From Castanea sativa (taxonomy: Eukaryota; Streptophyta; Magnoliopsida; Fagales; Fagaceae): 64,000 nt of DNA. Both the position numbers and the translations under genes were made by a program. Shown here piece by piece: positions 36,141-47,290 of this stretch (positions within the stretch are counted from its first letter, which is position 1; each line of letters begins with the position of its first letter). The stretch lies in NCBI RefSeq assembly GCF_040712315.1, contig NC_134015.1, positions 25,173,614-25,237,613 on the forward strand, given 5' to 3'. Under the pieces are notes generated by a model. It searched no databases and had not been told where the DNA came from. It saw only the letters and a program-made list of their open reading frames with translations.

Positions 36141-38415
36141 ATGTTTGCGTCTAGTAGTAGTCTAGAAAGAGAGATAGACGAGTACCAGGACGTGTCCCCT
36201 GGAAGTAGTGGTAGTAGTTAAAAGAGTGGTGAAGGTAATACTAGTAATAGTAGTGATAGTAGTTCTTTAGATGAGCATTATTCGTCTAGGGTCCCTGGTT
36301 TTCCCTTAAAGGATTTCTAGGAGATGCAACGTAGGATGGCTTTGGGGCTGAGGCTAGCTCATCCAGAAAGTCAAGACAAAGAGGAGGAAGAAAATATAAT
36401 CTATAGTTGTTCCCCAAGGTGGCGTATACTTTGGACGCTTGTAGACTAAATACCCTTGTAAGTAGATACCAGATTCCTTGTGAATTTAGGCCTCGTCTAC
36501 CTAAAGAGGGGGAATGGTATTGTTCTCCTTATTTTGGTTTTGGTGTTTATACCTTTTATCTCCTGGCAGGTCTTAGGTTTCCTTTAAACCTTTTTTGTAG
36601 AGGCCTCTTCCATAGGTTGGGTATTGGACCAAACCAGCTCAACCTTAATGGATGGAGGACGATAGTTGCCATGCAAGTATTATGGCGTAAGGCACTTGAG
36701 GGGAATCGTCCAATCATAGTGGGCGAGTTCCTTTATTGTTATAAGCTCTTAGAAATTAAACAATCTGCTAGTTTTTACCAATTCTCATCTAGGGGCCCTC
36801 AATTTAGTTTGTTAAAGGCCGTAGTTCTTCTGACAGGCTTTGGAAGAAAGAATTCTTTATTATTTCTAGAAATTGGGCTGGGGACCCAATTGATGTAAAT
36901 AGTGCCCCCATCCCTCCTTTTACTAGCCCCCTAGGTCGTCTTTGTCCTGAGGTTATGTCTTTCTTCATTTCTTTTGTTTATTTTATTTAACTTTTTCCTC
37001 GTCTAACCTTCTCTTATATTAGTACAGCTATTACTAGTCCACACTTGGATAGTTTTCATTTAGAGTGTATTGACAGGTCTTGTGCCTTCCCTGAGAGGTC
37101 CTTCCACAACTTGGTGACCCTTAGTCGTCTAACTGCTTGGGGACTTGGTCCTGAGCCTACTGCTAAAAATCTTGCTCACAAGGAGATCACTCGTCGAAGT
37201 AAGTATTGTCCATTCCTTTTTTTTTTTTTATATGTATGACTAACTTTGTCTTCTTCACCATAGGATTGGCTACCATGAAAGAAAACAAGGAGAAGATTGT
37301 TACTAGTGGTACTGAGGGTGAGGAGGACGTCTAGGTCCAAGACGATACAACTCCTTTAGTCGTCCAGAAAACAGTCATCCAGACTAGGAAGAGGAAGGGC
37401 ATATCTAGTTTTGTGGACCTTGGTGACCTTCCAAGTCGTCGAGGTTCCAAGAAGCAAAAGTTTGGCAAAACTCCTCTTCCCAAGGTTCCAAAGTTTACTC
37501 CTCCGACGGTAGACCTAGACGACCCAATAGTGAACTTGGTTCCCGTCCAGACCATTCCATCTTTCCAACTTGAAAACCTTCCTCCTCTTGCAGCCAAAGC
37601 TCCTCATAGGACTCATCCTTCAGAGCCAGCCAAGCGTCCTCCTAACTTGGTGTTGGATGAGGGTTATGCTTGGAGGTCGCCCAAAGGATTCGTCACTGAA
37701 AATGAGGTGAATGCTTGCTACAATATGTCAATGAAGGACTTTGAACGTTTTTCCATCCACGACCTTTTTAAGGTAAGTAGTTTTTCATTATCACTATTTT
37801 ATTTTCTAAGAAATTTAAAGAAAATTTCTAACTCTCCCTCGTCCATCTATTTTTCAAGCCATGTCGAAGTTTTACACTGCATCCACCCAAGCCAAGGAGT
37901 TTTGTGATGAAGCTAAGGAGAAAAATAAGGAGCTGGCTAATGAGGTCCTTTTGAGAAAGGGGGAAGTAATTAGGCAGAGTGAAGAGGTTGCTCATCTTTT
38001 GGTAGTTGAAACGAAGCTAAAGAATGAGGTGGAAGAGCTCAAGGAAGACTCCATTGACAAGGAGACTCGTATTACCCACCTTGAAGGGAAGGTACTAGGG
38101 CGCACCTTGTCTATGGAGAAGGCTCAGAAGGAAGCCGTTGCAGCCTTTATGAAGTCAGACAAGTTCAAGATTCGTCTAGATCGTCAGTATGCTGCAAGCT
38201 ATGAGGACTTCCGTTCTGATGCCAAGGAGGCCTACCTTGAGATGGACTTTGATTCTTTCAAAATCTCCACTGCCACAGAGAGTTCCCTTCTTCCGACGAG
38301 TTTTGAAGACGCCAACATGGTGGATGATGCCTCAATTGAAATTGCTCAGGACACCACTAATGCCAGCAAGTATGACCCAAAGTCTGGGGGTGATGCCCCT
38401 AGTGGTTTATCCTAG
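36141..38415 (+). pseudogene. Antisense gene of element 2 (putative plant transposon protein)
   Basis: The ATG at 36141 opens MFASSSSLEREIDEYQ, soon hit by TAA. The conserved domain at 36407-36898 has LNTLVSRYQIP, GVYTFYLLAGLRFPLN and RLGIGPNQLNLNGWRTIV, homologous to element 1. Further exons: 37045-37198 ends CGTCGAA at donor GTAAGTATT; acceptor CACCATAG (37263) resumes in frame as LATMKENKEK. The next exon ends DLFK at donor GTAAGTAG (37771). The expected acceptor before AMSKFYTAS (37861) reads CAA instead of CAG, a G to A loss. The last exon (37861-38415) is a coiled coil (KNKELANEVLLRK, VEELKEDS), ending at TAG after GLS. Function unknown. Confidence 0.78.
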
Positions 38416-39534
38416 TAATTTATTTCCTTCTTTAGAAAATTTATTTATTTTTGTTTGTTGGGATGCCCGTTGTTTGGGGCTTTATTTCAAATTTATTTAA
38501 GTACAGTTTCCTCGTCCAAGTTTATGGATGAGTAACAAATACAATTGCCTTCATTGGCTTTAAACAACTCAAGGGTTTTTGGACGGTGGTCGTCTACCCT
38601 TAAATTATATAAACGAATGTCTACTTCTATTTTCATTCCTCATATGGCATTGAACATGTTGTATGCATGAATGAATTTCCCCTGTTTACATCGTCCATGT
38701 TGTTTCTATGGTTTTTAAGTGTGGTCCGTCCACTCATGAAGGCATTTAGCTCCTCCATGTTAGAATAAAATTTTTATGCTCAACACTTCTACCATTCTTT
38801 AAATTTTACAAGCATAACTCGTCTATGAATGGTATTTCTTTTGCTAACGTTATTCGTCCATAAATTTGACTTTGCCTCGTCCATAGGCTAGACGGTCCTT
38901 TACTCATCTTTGGGAAAGATGTAGCCAACATTTACTCGTCCAAAGATTGGACTATTTGGCTGGTCAAATTCATCCGTGGATTTTGAATATTTTTACGTGC
39001 ACGTTTTTCCTCGTCCATTAGTTAGACGAATATACCTTAGGTTTTTACCTCATCCATTGATTAGACAAATATACCTTAGGTTTATTTTTCTTGATTCGTC
39101 CTTATTTTAAGGAAAGCTTAAAGACATTACATCCCTGCGTCCAGAGATTTTACTCATCTTGGGCTTTTAGCCTTCTTGTGGACTAGTTTGAATAAAAATA
39201 ACATGAGAATTAGAAATTCACACAAAATTATATACGTTGGGAATCCAAACTATATGTACATAACATAAACATCATCCACAAGCGTAGCACATGCTTAGAA
39301 GCTAGTGCCTTTAGGGAATTAAAAATACTTATATACAAACAGACGGACTAAGTACATGACTTCGTCCATCACAAATTCGTCCATAGACAGTGCAAAAGTT
39401 GGAGACTAATGCACTTTTAGGGAATTGAAATATTAAAGACATATAGTACTAGCAATAAACACAAATGAATATGGAGAAAATAACACATAGCTTCAATTTC
39501 GTCCATGATGATGCTCGTCCAGGCTAACCCTTCA
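38416..39534 (-). other. Element 2 spacer between integrase and antisense gene
   Basis: Non-coding. Variants of CTCGTCCAT recur many times (for example 38690, 38874, 38935, 39015, 39365, 39500) without a regular period. It occupies the same position as the tandem repeat of element 1. Confidence 0.6.
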
Positions 39535-42500
39535 TTAATAGTATCTTCTTAGATGCTCAACATTCCAGGGATGCTCTAGCTTCCGTCCATCTAGGGCTTA
39601 GTATGATCCTTCCCTTTTGCAATTGATAACCTTGTAGGGTCCTTCCCAATTAGGTCCCAGCTTTCCATGGGCCAGGTTCTTGGTTACCAAGGAGACCCTT
39701 TTTAGGACAAGGTCCACAATGTTGAAGTGCCTAGGTTTCACCATTGCATGATGTTGTCTAGCCATAAGATTTTTGTATCTTGTTGTCCTGTGCTCTGCAT
39801 CCATCCTTACCTCGTCTATAAGATCGAGGTTAAAATGAAGTTGTTCTTCATTCTCGTTGTCCTGATACCTCATCACCCTATGGTTGGCCATGTACACTTT
39901 TACTGGTATGACAGCTTCACTTCCGTAGGCTAGTTTGAAAGGAGTTTCCCTTGTAGGGGTTCTCACAGTTGTCCTATAAGCCCATAGTACACCTGGTAGC
40001 TCATCTGGCTATACTCCATTTGCCCCCTCAAGCTGAGTCTTGATGATCTTCAATAAGGACCGGTTTGCTACTTCAGCTTGTCCATTTGCTTGTGGGTGGG
40101 AAGGTGAGGAATAATGATTCTTGATTCCTAGCTACTCGAAGAATTCTCTAAAAGGTGTGTTATCAAATTGTCATCCATTATCTGACACTAGTACTCTAGG
40201 TATCCCAAACCTGTATACAATGCTCTTCCAGATGAAGTTTTTGACATTTTGCTGTGTGATTTTTGCTAAGGGTTTAGCTTCCACCCACTTGGTAAAGTAA
40301 TCAATCCCTACCACCAAAAACTTCATCTGACTACTTCCAATTGGAAAGGGACCCAAAATATCCAATCCCCATTGTGCAAAAGGCCATGGGGCCATCATCG
40401 GGGTGAGGTACTCCAATGGTTGTCTAGGGACGTTACTGAAGCGTTAACATTGATCACATACCTTCACATAAGCCTTATATCTGCTTAAATGGTCAGCCAG
40501 TAGTAGCCTGCACGAACAACTTTATGGACAAGTGCTCTAGCTCCTGAATGGTTGCCACATGCTCTTTCATGAACTTCTCTCAAAATGTAGCTTGCTTCAT
40601 CTGGAGCTAAACACCTTAGGTAAGGCTGAGAGAAGCCTCTTTTGTATAGCACCTCGTCTATAAGGACATACTTGGCTGATCTAATCCTTAGCTTTTTGGC
40701 TTCATCTCTCTCCTCTAGAAGCCTTCCATCCCTTTGGTAAACTATTATGGGGGTCATCCAATTCTCTTCACCTTCAATCTGCTGCACCTCTAGAAGATCT
40801 ATGCTAGGCATATATTGAACTTCATTAGGCTGATCCACTCATCCGTCTGCAGATGCTGCATTTGCCAAGGTGTTTACTTCCATGTTTTCCTCCCTTGGGA
40901 TTTGAAAGAAACTGGCTTCCTTAAACTTTTTAATAAGGCGTTTCACCCTACTAAGGTACTTCTTCATTTGTTTTTCTTTTGCCTCACATGTTCCATTTAC
41001 TTGGCTCATGATTAACTAAGAGTCTCCTTGGACGACTATTGACTCTGCCCCTAAGGACTTAGCCAATTCTAGCCCTTTAAGAAGGACTTCATATTCAACG
41101 TCATTGTTGGTTTTTTGGTACTGTAGATGAGCCGTATACTTTAACTTCTCTCCTTTTGGAGATTGCAATACAACTCTTATTTCTCCTGCATATAGTGTAG
41201 ACGACCCATCTACATGGACGACCTATGTCTTAGCCTCTTCCACTCCGTCTAGATGACTTGGAGTGAATTCCATAACGAAATCTACCAAAGCTTGAGCTTT
41301 TATTGCATTCCTAGGCTAATACCTGATATCAAACTCATTTAGCTCTATAGCCCATTGGATTAATCGTCATGCGACTTCCAACTTGTTCAACACCTTCTTG
41401 AGCAGATGATCCGTCATAACGTTGATGACATGTGCCTGGAAGTAATACCTTAGTTTCCTGGAAGCTATTATATGTTTAAATGCTAACTTTTCAATCATTG
41501 GGTATCATTCTTCTGCTCCCTTTAGTACTCAGCTTGTATAATACACAGGTTTCTATACTTTCCCTTCTTCCCTGATTAATACTGAACTTACTACATGTAG
41601 GGACACTGCTAAGTACAAATACAACTCCTCACCTGGAATAGACGGACTTAGTAGGGGAGTTATAGTAAGATAGACCTTAAGATCTTGGAAGGTCTTTTGG
41701 CATTCGTTCGTCCATTCAAATGTCTTCCTGAGAACTTTGAAAAAAGGAAAACACTTATCTGTAGCTTTTGAAACAAACCTGTTTAGAGCTGCAACTCGTC
41801 TAGTGAGGGATTGGACTTTTTTGACATTCTTTGGTGGTTTCTTTTTCAGTATAGCTTAGATTTTATCAAGATTTGCTTCAATTCCTCTCTGTGAAACCAT
41901 GAATCCTAGAAACTTCCTTGATAAAACCCTGAAGACACACTTATTTGGATTTAGCTTCATATTGTATCGTCTAAGTGTGTCAAAGATCTCTTGTAAGTTG
42001 TCCAGATGTTTCTTCTTGTCCAAGCTCTTCACCAACATATCGTCCACATAAACTTCTACATTCTGTCCTATCTGTGGACTAAACATGTGATTGACTAACC
42101 TCTGATAAGTTGCCCTCGCATTCTTCAAACCAAAGGGCATCACTTTGTAACAAAATAAACCTTGACTGGTAATGAAGGATGTCTTCTCTTGATCTGCCTC
42201 ATCCATCCTTATCTGGTTATAACCTGAGAAGGTGTCCATGAAGCTAAGTAACTGATGACCTGCTGTTGAATCCACCAATTGGTCAATGAGTGGCAATGGA
42301 TAACTATCTTTGGGGTAAGCCTTATTCAAATCAATGAAGTCTACACACATCTTCCATTTATCATTAGCCTTCTTGACCATCACCACATTAGCTGACCAAT
42401 CTGGGTAATAGACTTCCCGAATAAATTCTGTTGTGGTTAACTTTAGGACCTCTTCTTCGATAGCCTTATCTCGCTCAGGAGCGAAGACTCTTTTCTTCTA

Positions 42501-44590
42501 ACAAATAGCAGGCTTGGAAGATGGATAAACATTCAAACAATGATTAATGATGCTTGGGTCGATCCTTGGCATGTCTTCATGACTTCACGTGAACACATCA
42601 ATACTCTTCCTTAGGAATTAGACGAGGTCTTGCTTCGTCTTTTCCTCCATACTCGTTCCAATTCTGGTAAACTTCTCAAGGTTATCCTCATCCAGAGGAA
42701 CATCTTCCAGCACTTCAGTGGGCTCTGCAGTAACCCTTCTCTCCTCTATGTTCATCGTCTGTACATGCTCGTCCATAGCCAACATGGCTAAGTAGCATTC
42801 TCTAGCAACTAATTGCTCTCCTTATACTTGCCCTATTCCATAATCTATTGGAAACTTGACAGATGAGCGGTAGGTAGATGTTACTACCTTCCAATTGTTT
42901 AGAGTTGGTTGTCTAATGATGGCATTGTAGGAAGACCAACAATCTATGACAAGGAAGTTCACTTCTTTAGCTATCTGTTGTGGATATGCCTCTACGATGA
43001 TGGGTAGAGTAATAGTGTTCACTGGTTGTACCTTCATTCCTCCAAATCTAACTAAGGGTGAACTCACTAGACAAAGTTGATTTTATCCAAGCCTCATTTG
43101 CTAGAACGCGGGGTAATATAGGATATCTACTAAAATCCCATTATCTACCAACACCCTTCTAGTCGTGTAATCCGCAATGAGCAAAGTAATGACAATTACA
43201 TTGTCATTTGGATGATGGACCCTTCCAGCATTTTCGTCTGTGAAAGTAATGGCCTGCTCGTCTGCCCCCTTCATCCTTGGAGCTCGTCTAAAGAGTTGGA
43301 CGTTCTACACCACTTTCAAGTAAGTCTTCCTTGACTTGGAAGATTGCCTTACTAAAGTTTCTCCTACAATAACTCTTATTTCTCCAAGTGGGAGTCGTGA
43401 TGGCTTTTCTAGCTTTCCTTTCGACTTCTCATCTTTGTGATCTCGTCCAAGAAAATTCCTCAACTTTCCCTGCCTAATAAGATTCTCTATCTATTGCTTT
43501 AAGTCATAGCACTCATCCGTATCATGCCTGTGATCTTTGTGGAAGCGGCAATACTTGTTCTTATTATGCTTGTTGGGATCTCCCTTCATCTTCTCTAGCC
43601 ACTTCAAGGATGGCTCATCCTTGATCTGCATGCACTTGGTCAAGTGGAACGTTCAAAGGTGTGTAATGTTGACTTTGTCCTAAAGACGAACTTGCCATCT
43701 TATTGTCTCTATCCTTCTTCTTTCCAGTTTGGGCCTTCTTTGGACAAGGGCTTTGTTTTGGATGATGAGGGAACTTTGCTTCCATTTGTTCTGCTTTCTT
43801 CCTTTTCTTAGCGATGATCGCATCTTCTGCATTCATAAAGCTTTGGGCTGAATGGACGAGTTCAACCATGGTCTGTGGTTCTTGTTCATAGAGCTTGAGA
43901 ATGAATAAATCCTGCACTAACTCAATTGTAGAAGGCTACTAACAACAGCTTGTCGTCCATCTCGTCTACCGTCAAGGCTTCCCTATTTAAATGAGTAATG
44001 AAGGACTGCAAACTTTCATTATCCCCTTGCTCTATGGTCAACAGGCTGGACGAGAAGCATTTATGCCTTTGTCCTCCGATAAAGTTGTTGTGAACAACTT
44101 ACTCAACTCCTGAAAAGAACCAATAGTATTTAGAGGTATTTTACTGAACCACACTCGTGCTAGCCCCTTAAGGGTGGTTGGGAATGCCGTACACATTATC
44201 TTATCTGGTATTCCTTGAAGGTGCATTGTGGTCACATGGGTCGTGCGTTCCATCATAAGAGTCCAAGGAAGGCATCTTGAACTTGGAAGGCAAGGGATGA
44301 CTATTGATGAAAGTTATGAAGGGGGAATCAATTCAATGAGCCAAGTCATCTACAGGATTTGTTCTTCTCATATTCTCCCTCATCTTGTCCATGGCTTTCC
44401 TCATTTGATCCATCTCCTTCTCCAAGTGTGGCACTCCACATGAAGCGATACCCCTTGATTGATTCTCGTGCTCCACATTTTCTCCTTCTCTAACTTCTTG
44501 ACTCTGAGCTTGTCCTTCTATACACCGTTCATGATGTTTCCTTCTTTGGTTAATCTCCCGAGTCAACTCTTGGTTTTGACGGGCTGCCAT
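39535..44590 (-). pseudogene. Element 2 gag-pol polyprotein, disrupted
   Basis: From about 44590 down: gag (MAARQNQELTREINQ; then SLDSYDGTHDP, ARVWFSKIPLNTI), a CRFHKDHRHDTDEC knuckle-like block near 43550-43510, and protease with VDNGILVDILYYPAF, where DNGSS is expected. RT (42386-41856) has VMPFGLKNA and YVDDMLVKS intact. The first RNase H runs to about 41290. The second has HVDGSS and NNDVEYE, with Val-Glu swaps around the active site. Integrase (40838-39535) keeps all three catalytic blocks: LDILGP, VSDNG and NGQAEVANR. It ends EHLRRYY with TAA at 39537-39535. Stops, several of them TAG or TGA, break it throughout. The integrase core is better preserved than that of element 1. Confidence 0.9.
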
Positions 44591-44763
44591 AGACTACATT
44601 TGTTGGACGAAAGATGGTTGCATGACAGGTGCTGACTGGTGAATGTAGTTGGGATGGATGGAAGCACTTCCACTCTCTTGGTGGCCTGGACTTGGCCATT
44701 GACCTTGTCCAGACCATATAGCCTTTTGTCTAAGAAAGATAAATTGCAAAATACAAATTTAAC

Positions 44764-44781
44764 TCCCCACATATGGCGCCA
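44764..44781 (-). other. Primer-binding site of element 2
   Basis: On the minus strand TGGCGCCATATGTGGGGA, five bases inside the 5' LTR edge. The TGGCGCC core matches the tRNA-Asp-type site. Confidence 0.65.
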
Positions 44782-44786
44782 ACTAT

Positions 44787-45416
44787 TGATGCATAAAAAA
44801 TCAGCAGGCTGAATGCTTCAGGCTTCAATGAGCTTGAGGTTGTCTAGAAGGCTTGAAAAGAAAGAAACACAATATCAATGGTGACTGGGGTGAACCGGCC
44901 AAGAACTCTTCGATACTTAAGTTAGTTTTCTCTTTAAAATTCAAGAATTCCAACTTTAGGAGTGGTGGAAACTTATCTTTATTTGGTATGGATGAGTCCT
45001 TTTATAGTGAGTTTTGGAGTGGTTACTTTTTTAGTAACTTCCTCCATATGGATGGAAGTTGGAAGGTTCAGACTTAACTTCCTAAACTGCTATAGAAGTT
45101 AGAAGACTTAGACTTATCTTCTACAACTGCTATTAGAAGTTAAGAGCTTAGTGGAAAGTTAGAGCGATGGGTGAGGATTTTGCTCATAACTTGAATAGTA
45201 AAACATGGTTCGAATTATAAACTTTTGGATATAAACTTATTCTGAAAATTTCTAAGTGTCGAGGGGTTGTCCATCAGGTGCTTCCCTAATGGACGACTTT
45301 CATGCCCACAGACGACCTCCTGACGATGGACGACCTTTTTATGCTAGGTTAAAATTTTTAGTCCTGGACGACACTATGAATGAACTGGAGATAGTCCAAT
45401 TTTTAGTTCACCATCA
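44787..45416 (-). repeat. 5' LTR of element 2
   Basis: 630 bp, pairs with 35088-35718. Short reading frames inside both LTRs (for example 45256-45459) are not genes. Confidence 0.93.
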
Positions 45417-45670
45417 AGTTCCATTTCAAATAGTTCAAAATGCCACATCGGCTAAATAGCTCAACTTGCAAAATAGTCTAGTACAAACTACAAAGTATTT
45501 GATAAATACCAAAATGCCAAATTGTCCAAACACTTGATTTATATATGCTTCTAAGTTTTAAGAAGCCGAACACTGGATTTAATGTTTTCAAATTTTCTAT
45601 CAAGAAGCATTCTATTGTCAAGGACGCAAGGTTTATAATTTTTTTAAAAAAAATTCTTCATCTTCTCAGC
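45417..45670. other. Filler between element 2 and duplication copy 2
   Basis: AT-rich; no homology seen to TMK coding at the matching place in copy 1. Marks the breakpoint of the duplication or a later rearrangement. Confidence 0.5.
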
Positions 45671-45759
45671 AAACAACAACCACATTGCCATACAGCACAA
45701 AAACAACAAAGAGAGAAAATCCTCAAAACCACATAACCACCCTTCTGGGTTTTTGCCAT
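45671..45759 (-). pseudogene. Truncated TMK copy, signal-peptide stub
   Basis: ATG at 45759-45757 gives MAKTQKGG and then VVLRIF as in the intact gene. It has a 3-base deletion in the Gly run and a 2-base deletion in the hydrophobic stretch. The frame shifts and ends within about 34 codons. Homology stops at the codon where the intact gene reads VVVYSDD. No LRR or kinase sequence follows. It shares the upstream promoter-like region with the real gene, so it might still be transcribed toward 45670. Confidence 0.88.
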
Positions 45760-46246
45760 AGTTTAAAGTTATTTTCAAGATAAAACTCACAAAATGTGGA
45801 TGTTATTTCTTGAGTTTTCTCTCTCTGGTTTTGGTGCTGGTTTCCAAAACAAACCCAGAATAGTCATGTCTTTTCGAGTTGTTATAATTGTTGTTATTTT
45901 TCTCTTCACAAGGTGTTATTTTTCTTAACAAAATCAAAGTTGTGGAGGAAAAAGAGGTGGATTTTTTTTTCTTTGACTTTGTTAGGGTTTATGAAACGGT
46001 GGTTACAAATAAGAAAAAGCATTTGGTTCTTTTTTCAAGAGGGAATAATGTTTGGAAGATGAAGCAGCAGTGGTGATAAAGTTGGGGAAGAGAGAAAATA
46101 CGTTTACAGAAAATTGGCATATAACAAGGGCCTGAATTTTTAATATTTTGATTTCTCAATCAGAACCGTTGGTTATCGAGGGTCCTATATGAAATTGTTG
46201 AATAGACGGTGGTGATTCGGGGTGGAGTGTGTTGTTTGTTTGGGGA

Positions 46247-47290
46247 GCATTCTCATCAACAATTGTAAAAATTTTAGCATTTATAATTTCAAAACACTAC
46301 TTTTACAATTTTAACACCTCATTTTATAATATACCAAACATCAAACATTCTATTTTTTTTTTACAACTTTATTTAAATATCTTTCTTTAATATTTTTATT
46401 AATTTTTTAAATTTTATTTCTCACTCTCCCTCTGTCTCTCTCTCCCACTGTCTCTCCATCTTTCTCAACCCACGGCACAACCCACACCCACGGCTAGCCA
46501 CTACCAGCCACCACCGTGGCCCAACCTCACCCCAATACCAACAGCCACCACAAAACCCACCACCACCCATACCCAACTTAACCTAACCAAACCCATGACC
46601 CATCACCAAAACTACACTCACGGCCAAACACCACCGCCCACAACCTCAACCCCTAACCACTAAAATCACAAACAAAAACAAACCCAAAATCAAATCACAA
46701 ACCCAAACCCAAAACCAAACCATAAAACTCATGCCCACCCACCATCAACCACCACTAGTCCACCGCAAAAAACCATCAAACAAATACCCACCACCACCGG
46801 CCCACCACAAACCATACCCATCCAAAACCAAATCACAAACCCACCAAAATATGCCCAAATTGGAACCCAAGGCGTGAGATAACCCAAAACGCCAAATCCA
46901 TAAGCCACACAACCGCTTCCGAATCTACCATCATATCACAAACTAAAAAAAAAAAAAAAAAACCACTGTGATAGATATCGGCTTGGCTTGATGGTTCGGC
47001 CTGCGTTTCGTCGGAGAGGGAGGCAGAGCTGTCAAGAGAGAGAGAGAGAGAGAAATGGTTGGAGGCTTAGAGCAAGAATGAGAGACAGGGAAGAAAGACA
47101 AGGAAATGAGAAAAAAGAAAAGAAAAATATAAGTTTTACAATTTGTGAACAATGCGGTCTTAAATTTGAGATCACACTGTTCATCAATGCCAAATATTAT
47201 GACATTTAAAATACTTGATGAAAGTAATTTTTTAAAGTTTGGTGTGTCAAATGCCAAATATTTGACATTTGACACATTTAATGAGAATGC
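46247..47290. mobile_element. Non-autonomous DNA element in copy 2, about 1.04 kb
   Basis: Present only in copy 2, where copy 1 reads TTTGGGGCAATAAGGG. Ends GCATTCTCAT and ATGAGAATGC are exact inverse complements over 10 bases. The interior has a C/A-rich block (46440-46860, many CCACC and AACCC), an A-run of about 19 (46946-46964) and GA-rich sequence at 47037. No protein recognised. Superfamily uncertain; a 3-bp TAA duplication is possible but a flanking deletion obscures it. Confidence 0.8.

Larger units (their letters stand above)
35088..45416 (-). mobile_element. Ty3/gypsy LTR retrotransposon, Tat-like, with antisense gene (element 2)
   Basis: LTRs at 35088-35718 and 44787-45416 (631 and 630 bp, TGATGCAT ... 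CACCATCA) enclose gag-pol on the minus strand and an opposite (plus-strand) gene near the 3' LTR. The primer-binding site follows the right LTR and the polypurine tract precedes the left one, which confirms minus orientation. No matching 5-bp target duplication is seen (TCTGA left, AGTTC right), so a flank may be rearranged. The first 280 LTR bases differ by roughly 10 percent, so it looks older than element 1. Confidence 0.93.

Noticed and set aside
36407..36898. Host gene on the plus strand
   Set aside because: Sits inside element 2 between LTRs and is homologous to the antisense gene of element 1, so it belongs to the transposon.
46440..46860. Proline-rich protein in the C/A-rich block
   Set aside because: No start-to-stop frame in keeping with neighbours; composition looks like repeat sequence within a DNA element.
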